A stretch of 64,000 bases of DNA from CAZGMJ01 sp964526785. GTDB taxonomy: Bacteria > Planctomycetota > Phycisphaerae > Sedimentisphaerales > Anaerobacaceae. Location of the stretch: NCBI GenBank assembly GCA_964526785.1, contig CAZGMJ010000002.1, positions 124,001 to 188,000 on the forward strand, given 5' to 3'. Below the pieces are notes generated by a model that was not told the DNA's origin, ran no database searches, and worked only from the letters and a program-made list of their open reading frames with translations. Shown one piece after another: positions 59,510 through 64,000 of the stretch (position 1 is its first letter; each line of letters begins with the position of its first letter). Both the position numbers and the translations under genes were made by a program.

Positions 59510-60301
59510 CTAACTTACCAGCCGCTTCTTCAGCCTTCGTACGGCCAACCATCCGACCACGAGGATAAAAACCGCAATATACAACAGATCGAGCAGCAGA
59601 GCCGCGCGGTAGCTGTTCATGCAGATGGCCCGGACCAGCCGGGCCGCGTGCGTCAGAGGGAGAATCTCCGCAATCGGTCGGACGAACGCCGGCAGATTTT
59701 CGAGCGGGAAGACCACGCCTGAGAAGAAGAACATCGGAGAGATAAAGCCTGTGAAATAGAAGCTGAAGTGGTTGATCGTCTTGACAAAAGACGTGATCAG
59801 CAGCGAAAGCGTTGCAAACATCACGGCCGTAAAGAAACCCACGAACGGAGCCGGCAGACTGTCAGGCAGCCTGGTGATCCCGAACAGCGACAGTATGATC
59901 AGCACCGCCAGCGAGAAGAAGAAGCCCTTCGTGCCCGCCCAGATGATCTCGCCCACAATCAGATCGTTGACGGTCATCGGCGCTGCCAGCATCCCGTCAT
60001 ACACCTTCTCGAACTCCAGACGGATAAACGTCCCGAAGCTGCACTCAAAAGCCGAGGTAAACATGGCCGTTGTGACAAGAAGCCCCGTGCCCAGATACTC
60101 GATATACTCCACCCCGCCCACCGGTTCGCTGATGTACTTGCCGAGTCCCAGTCCGATGCCCGCCAGGAAGATCAGCGGTTCGAGAAAAGGGGGCAAACCG
60201 TTGCTTACAAGATTTCTGATGTACACGCGCATGTGCCTGAACCAGACGCCGTAGAGCCTGCAATGCAACGGAGGGTACTTCTGCATATTACTGTCTGTCA
60301 C
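59510..60301 (-). CDS. ABC-2 type exporter permease (NodJ-like)
   Basis: 263 residues with six membrane segments (FLEPLIFLAGIGLGLGKYI, YLGTGLLVTTAMFTSAF, GFFFSLAVLIILSLFGI, FVGFFTAVMFATLSLLITSF, FTGFISPMFFFSGVVFPL, LLDLLYIAVFILVVGWLAV). The SPMFFFSGVVFPLENLP loop is the ABC-2 signature. A GTG at 60301 is supported by GGGGAGG seven bases before it; ATG 60286 is the alternative. It overlaps the ATPase gene by 14 bp. Together they form a two-gene exporter, of sugars or lipids by analogy with NodIJ, or of drugs; the cargo is unknown. Confidence 0.9.
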   Translation of the reverse strand: MTDSNMQKYPPLHCRLYGVWFRHMRVYIRNLVSNGLPPFLEPLIFLAGIGLGLGKYISEPVGGVEYIEYLGTGLLVTTAMFTSAFECSFGTFIRLEFEKVYDGMLAAPMTVNDLIVGEIIWAGTKGFFFSLAVLIILSLFGITRLPDSLPAPFVGFFTAVMFATLSLLITSFVKTINHFSFYFTGFISPMFFFSGVVFPLENLPAFVRPIAEILPLTHAARLVRAICMNSYRAALLLDLLYIAVFILVVGWLAVRRLKKRLVS

Positions 60302-61220
60302 TCAGATGCCTCCCCGTAGCCTTCAGGAACAAATCCTCGAGGTTCGTGTGTCGTATCAGATGGTCGATGTCTTTCAGATGGCGGTCCGCCAGCTCCCTGA
60401 GCCTTTCGAAATCGTTGGAATAGTACCGCCTCGTATCCGCTCCCCGGTCGATTCGGACGCCTTCTCCCGCATGACGATCGAGCGCCGACGTCGCATCGCA
60501 GTCCATGACTTCCAGCACGTGCTCTTCGATATTGCGTTGCAGCATTTCTTTCGGCGGTCCCTCCATGATCTTCCCGCCCTTGTGCATGATGAGCAGGCGG
60601 TCGCAGAGCTGAAACGCTTCTTCCATGTAATGCGTGGTCAGCAGTACGGTCGTTCCCTGTCTCTGCAACTGGCGGATCTTGTCCCAGATCAGGTGGCGCA
60701 CCTGCGGATCGAGTCCCGTCGTAGGTTCGTCGAGTATCAGCAGCCGGGGATTGTTCAACAGCGCCCTTGCGATAACCAGCCGCCGCTTCATGCCCCCCGA
60801 TAGCTCCCGCATCTTCGACCCCGCTTTCTCCGTAAGCTCGAGAAAGCGCAGAAGATACTCGATGCGCTCCTTTGCCACTTTGCCGGGCATATTGTAAAAG
60901 CGCGAATAAACCCGCAGGTTCTGAACGACGTTCAGTTCGTCATCGAGATTGTCCTCCTGCTGCACCACGCCGGAGAGGTGTTTGATCGCCAGTTCATTAT
61001 CCGCCGGGTCGTAGCCGAAAACCCGCACCCTGTCGTTGGCGTCTCTGTCTCTCAGGCATTTGCCGTAGATCATCTTCATCACGGTTGTCTTGCCCGCCCC
61101 GTTCGGGCCGAGGAAACCGAAACAACTGCCGGCCTCCACCGAGAAACTCAGACCGCTCACCGCCTTCGTCTTGCCAAAGGTCTTGCTGATGTCTTGCACT
61201 GTGATTATCGTCTTTTCCAT
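60288..61220 (-). CDS. ABC exporter ATP-binding protein (NodI-like)
   Basis: 310 residues. Starts MEKTIITVQDISKTFGKTKA. Walker A FLGPNGAGKTTVMKMIYG, signature ELSGGMKRRLVIARALLNNPRLLILDEPT with Walker B, and H-loop TTHYMEEAF. The C-terminal 75 residues are a domain seen in DrrA/NodI proteins (EEHVLEVMDCDATSALDRHAGEG). ATG 61220 is chosen over an upstream codon at 61256. Coupled to the permease gene downstream. Confidence 0.93.
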   Translation of the reverse strand: MEKTIITVQDISKTFGKTKAVSGLSFSVEAGSCFGFLGPNGAGKTTVMKMIYGKCLRDRDANDRVRVFGYDPADNELAIKHLSGVVQQEDNLDDELNVVQNLRVYSRFYNMPGKVAKERIEYLLRFLELTEKAGSKMRELSGGMKRRLVIARALLNNPRLLILDEPTTGLDPQVRHLIWDKIRQLQRQGTTVLLTTHYMEEAFQLCDRLLIMHKGGKIMEGPPKEMLQRNIEEHVLEVMDCDATSALDRHAGEGVRIDRGADTRRYYSNDFERLRELADRHLKDIDHLIRHTNLEDLFLKATGRHLSDRQ

Positions 61221-61461
61221 GATGCTCGATCGCCTGCCAAAACGGCTGTAGGGCACATCCGTCCTGCAAATCGCGATATGATACAGTATTTGAGCGGAAA
61301 TGAAAGCAGGACCGGAAGCGGTTCCGGTCGCTGCCTCGCTCGCAATCCCGGACCGGAAACCCGCCTGTCCGCTGGCCCGGCCTCACGATGTAAGGATGGA
61401 AATAACCGTCCAAATACGGTAGCCTCTTGTTGTTGTGATCGTTGTCTGGAGTTTGGAGCTT

Positions 61462-62364
61462 ATGCAATACAGCAGTATTTCGCGTTGGGTATGCGTGTTT
61501 GCCGTGGCGTTCTGCTGCTCTTGCGCACGAATCAACCATCAGCATACGCCGAACGACGAGCCCGTTACCGCCATCCTTGGCGCGTTCGACAAGGAGGTCG
61601 TATTGCTCGCCGACCGCCTCCTCGCTCCGCGGGAGCACGTCATCGAAGGCATTCGATTTGTCCGCGGCCGGCTCGAGGGCCGCAATGTCGTGATCGTCTG
61701 GACCGGGATCGGCAAGGTCAATGCGGCCATGACCACGACCCTGCTGCTCGAGCACTTCAAGCCCTCCGAAGTGATCTTCACCGGCATTGCCGGAGGAGTG
61801 AATCCCGAACTGCACCCGGGAGATATCGTCATCGCCGCCCGAGTCGCCCATCACGACATGGGCACGCTCTACCCCGATGCCCTCTATTACCGCGGCGTCC
61901 AAAACCGCCTGACGGGCTGGCGGAATCCCGTCTTCTTCGAGGCGGACGAGCGGCTGTTGTCACTGGCTCGCAGGGCCGCCCGCTCCGTCGAACTGGCCCC
62001 CGTCCGACTCGTCGACGGCGAACATACGCCGCAGATTATCGAAGGTGTCGTCGTGACCGGAGACGTCTTCGTCGCTTCAACCAGCAAGGGTGAAGAACTG
62101 CGGCAGCGTCTCGAAGCAGACGCCGTCGAGATGGAAGGCGCCGCAGTAGCACAACTCTGCTTCCAGCGGGATGTGCCGTGCCTGGTCATACGCAGCCTCA
62201 GCGACAAGGCCGATGAGGGGGCCGTACAGGACAAGCAGACGTTCTATATCCTCGCCGCCGAAAACTCATCGCACTTGGTGGGCGAAATAGTGAACCGCAT
62301 GAGCACGCCGCCTCTCGCCGGGAGTCAGCCCGCTCCGGCAGCGCCGAACACGAAAAACAATTAG
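61462..62364 (+). CDS. MTA/SAH-nucleosidase-like protein with export signal
   Basis: About 300 residues. The body is the purine-nucleoside-phosphorylase fold of MTA/SAH nucleosidases: VTAILGAFDKEVVLLADRL (catalytic Glu), IVWTGIGKVNAAMTTTLLL, VIFTGIAGGVNPELHPGDIV, EADAVEMEGAAVAQLC (Met-Glu) and CLVIRSLSDKADEGA (catalytic Asp). Unusually, it begins with MQYSSISRWVCVFAVAFCCSCARI, a short hydrophobic, cysteine-ended signal. It is likely placed outside the inner membrane as a lipoprotein. ATG 61462 is preceded by GGAG. The following gene is a purine permease. Confidence 0.8.
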   Translation: MQYSSISRWVCVFAVAFCCSCARINHQHTPNDEPVTAILGAFDKEVVLLADRLLAPREHVIEGIRFVRGRLEGRNVVIVWTGIGKVNAAMTTTLLLEHFKPSEVIFTGIAGGVNPELHPGDIVIAARVAHHDMGTLYPDALYYRGVQNRLTGWRNPVFFEADERLLSLARRAARSVELAPVRLVDGEHTPQIIEGVVVTGDVFVASTSKGEELRQRLEADAVEMEGAAVAQLCFQRDVPCLVIRSLSDKADEGAVQDKQTFYILAAENSSHLVGEIVNRMSTPPLAGSQPAPAAPNTKNN

Positions 62365-62403
62365 ATTCGAAGGGACGTGCACCGAACCCAAGGGGAGAAC
62401 GAT

Positions 62404-63777
62404 ATGAGCGACCCGATAGAACAGCAGGACAAATCGAAAACGCGGATTCGTACCGAACTCGTCGCGGGCGTCACCACGTTTCTCACGATGGCATATATCA
62501 TCTTCGCCAACCCCAACATTCTCAGCGTCACGGGCATGAACAAGGAGGCCCTGATCGCCGTTACGTGCATCGTCAGCGCCGTCGCCAGCATTCTCGTCGG
62601 CCTGGTTGCCAACGCTCCGATTGCCATGGCCCCGGGCATGGGACTAAACGCCTTCTTCGCCTACCTTGTCGTTTCGGGCAGGATGGACTGGCAGACGGCC
62701 CTCGGTGCGGTGTTTATCTCGGGATTGGTTTTCCTTATCCTCACGCTCGTCGGCCTGCGCAAACGTCTGGTCGAAGCCATTCCCGAGTCGCTGGTTTCCG
62801 CCATCGCCGTCGGCATCGGTCTGTTCATTACCTTCATGGGCCTGGTTAATCTCGGTATCGTCGTTGCCGACGAGCATACGCTTGTCACCGCCGGACCGCT
62901 GACCCCGTCTGTCCTGATCGGCCTGTTCGGCCTGCTGGTCATGCTGTTCTTCGAAGTCAGGCGATGGACTGGCGGCCTCGTCGTGGGGATTCTGCTCGCG
63001 ACCGCTCTCGCCGCCGTCTTCGGCCGGGTCGAACTGCCCGACCAACTGGTCTCGCTTAATCTGAACCTTCAGGCCGTTTCGCTCAAACTCGATATCTGGG
63101 GCGCCCTCAAGTGGGGCTTCGTCGGCAGCATCTTCACCCTGATGTTCATCGACATGTTCGACAGCGTCGGCACTCTCGTCGCCTGTTGTCACCAGGCGGG
63201 CATGTCTGACCGCGACAACCAGATTCGCGGCCTCGACAGGCTTCTCGGAATTGATGCCATCGCCACCATGATCGGCGCCGTGTTCGGAACGTCGACGACA
63301 ACTTCCTATATCGAGTCGGCTGCCGGCATCGAGCAGGGCGGCCGCACCGGCCTGACCGCTGTCACCACCGGTCTGCTCTTTCTTCTGGCCGTCCTGTTCG
63401 TTCCGCTGATCGGTATGGTCCCGCCGTATGCCACCGCGCCCGCATTGCTGATGGTCGGTCTGTTCATGATGAAAGAGGTGCGCCGCATCGACTTCGGCGA
63501 CATGGAACAGGCCTTTCCCGCCTTTATCATCATGGTGATGATCGCGTTGAGTTACAGCATCAGTACGGGCCTGGCCTTCGGTTTCGTCTCCCACGTCGTG
63601 ACGAAGGTCGTCTCAGGCAAAGCCGGACAAATCAAGGGAGCCATGTGGATCATAGCCGTACTCTCGGTGGCGTTCCTTGCAATTGACGAATTGCCGCGAC
63701 TGATCGATTATCTCCAGAACTGGTCGGCGGCGGGCGGCGTCTCCGATTTCAGCCCGGCGGTCCGGCCGATCAGTTAA
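62404..63777 (+). CDS. NCS2/AzgA-type purine permease
   Basis: 457 residues with twelve or more membrane segments. The family blocks are TELVAGVTTFLTMAYIIFANP, PIAMAPGMGLNAFFAYLVV, ESLVSAIAVGIGLFITFMG, FVGSIFTLMFIDMFDSVGTLV, GTSTTTSYIESAAGIEQGGRTGL and PPYATAPALLMVGLFM. This matches the AzgA/guanine-hypoxanthine permease branch, which imports adenine, hypoxanthine or guanine with protons. GGGGAG precedes ATG 62404. It follows the nucleosidase by 39 bp in one direction, so the two are probably co-transcribed. Confidence 0.93.
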   Translation: MSDPIEQQDKSKTRIRTELVAGVTTFLTMAYIIFANPNILSVTGMNKEALIAVTCIVSAVASILVGLVANAPIAMAPGMGLNAFFAYLVVSGRMDWQTALGAVFISGLVFLILTLVGLRKRLVEAIPESLVSAIAVGIGLFITFMGLVNLGIVVADEHTLVTAGPLTPSVLIGLFGLLVMLFFEVRRWTGGLVVGILLATALAAVFGRVELPDQLVSLNLNLQAVSLKLDIWGALKWGFVGSIFTLMFIDMFDSVGTLVACCHQAGMSDRDNQIRGLDRLLGIDAIATMIGAVFGTSTTTSYIESAAGIEQGGRTGLTAVTTGLLFLLAVLFVPLIGMVPPYATAPALLMVGLFMMKEVRRIDFGDMEQAFPAFIIMVMIALSYSISTGLAFGFVSHVVTKVVSGKAGQIKGAMWIIAVLSVAFLAIDELPRLIDYLQNWSAAGGVSDFSPAVRPIS

Positions 63778-63910
63778 CCGTATTCCTGCCCGGGCATCAG
63801 GTGCATCGCGCCGCGCCGGTTTTTTGGTTGCTGATTCGCCTGCCGGCGTTAACAATACAAACTTGGATGAAGAACAAACGTTTAGCAGCACTTAATGAAG
63901 GAGAGTTGCA

Positions 63911-64000
63911 ATGGGTCAGATATTCCTCGGTGTGAATCTCGAATACGTGCGCCACGAAGACAAACCGCTCCACTGGGGCGTTGAAAAAGCGGCGCAGCTT
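63911..64000 (+). CDS. sugar phosphate isomerase/epimerase-like gene, start only
   Basis: ATG 63911, preceded by GAAGGAGAG, opens MGQIFLGVNLEYVRHEDKPL then HWGVEKAAQL to the window edge. A first barrel strand followed by 'W..ekAAelGf' is typical of xylose-isomerase-like TIM barrels. Only 30 residues are visible, so this is a likely family, not a firm one. It is separated from the purine permease by 133 bp. Confidence 0.5.
   Translation, partial: MGQIFLGVNLEYVRHEDKPLHWGVEKAAQL

Overview
The window is about 64 kb of moderately GC-rich bacterial chromosome with densely packed genes on both strands. The organism is most likely a planctomycete of the Phycisphaerae/Sedimentisphaerales type. The grounds are a Planctomycetes/Verrucomicrobia-restricted small protein (Minf_1886/TIGR04138 type, 29394-29747), the number of exported or Tat-dependent glycosidase-like proteins, beta-helix, DUF1566 and FG-GAP proteins scattered as single genes, and a ClpC plus RicT/PSP1 gene complement. 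Assignment rests on protein recognition by eye, so the phylum is an inference.

Layout. 1-3092 (minus): a TPP-riboswitch-led thiamine thiazole operon thiF-thiS-thiG-thiH, followed by the start of an HD-domain gene. 3389-5631: hairpin, a double-DUF3592 membrane protein and an arrestin-like partner. 5678-6309: tandem 276-bp intergenic repeats. 6474-10388: a Tat-exported DUF4832-type glycosidase, a beta-helix protein and a nitroreductase. 10597-13859: an accessory-looking block (truncated Tat gene, zinc-ribbon protein, lone LuxR-type HTH, two unknown proteins, HNH/AP2 endonuclease, unusual ABC-type ATPase) with palindromes in its promoter regions. 14065-15689: Tat-exported hydroxypyruvate-isomerase-like protein and a P-loop ATPase. 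15673-18533 (minus): Rrf2 regulator, DUF2061, APS reductase and sirohaem sulfite reductase. 18851-29747: dnaE, then tmk-holB-ricT-metG, a GH5-like enzyme and the PVC small protein. 29755-32417 (minus): GNAT, PhzF, M20 peptidase. 32535-34877: C4 zinc-ribbon coiled coil, an RNase H-PurN fusion, a pilin-like protein. 34946-37456: clpC.

37957-44721 holds two glycosidases and a two-component system next to an acidic, internally repeated PepSY-like exported protein. The response regulator of that system carries an in-frame amber stop exactly where the DNA-binding domain begins. 44968-46745 is xseA-xseB. 46788-58963 is a run of exported carbohydrate-related or unknown proteins (serine hydrolase-DUF4185 fusion, aspartyl-protease-like lipoprotein, GH55-like beta-helix, GH43-like propeller, DUF1566, FG-GAP, esterase) with a tRNA-Leu(UAG) at 53497-53580. 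59207-59493 is a frameshifted gene remnant. 59510-61220 is a NodI/NodJ-type ABC-2 exporter. 61462-63777 pairs an apparently exported MTA/SAH-type nucleosidase with an AzgA-type purine permease. 63911 starts a sugar-isomerase-like gene that runs off the end.

The points most worth a second look are the 10.6-13.9 kb block, the interrupted response regulator beside the acidic repeat protein, the RNase H-PurN fusion, the nucleosidase/permease pair, and the tandem 276-bp repeats.
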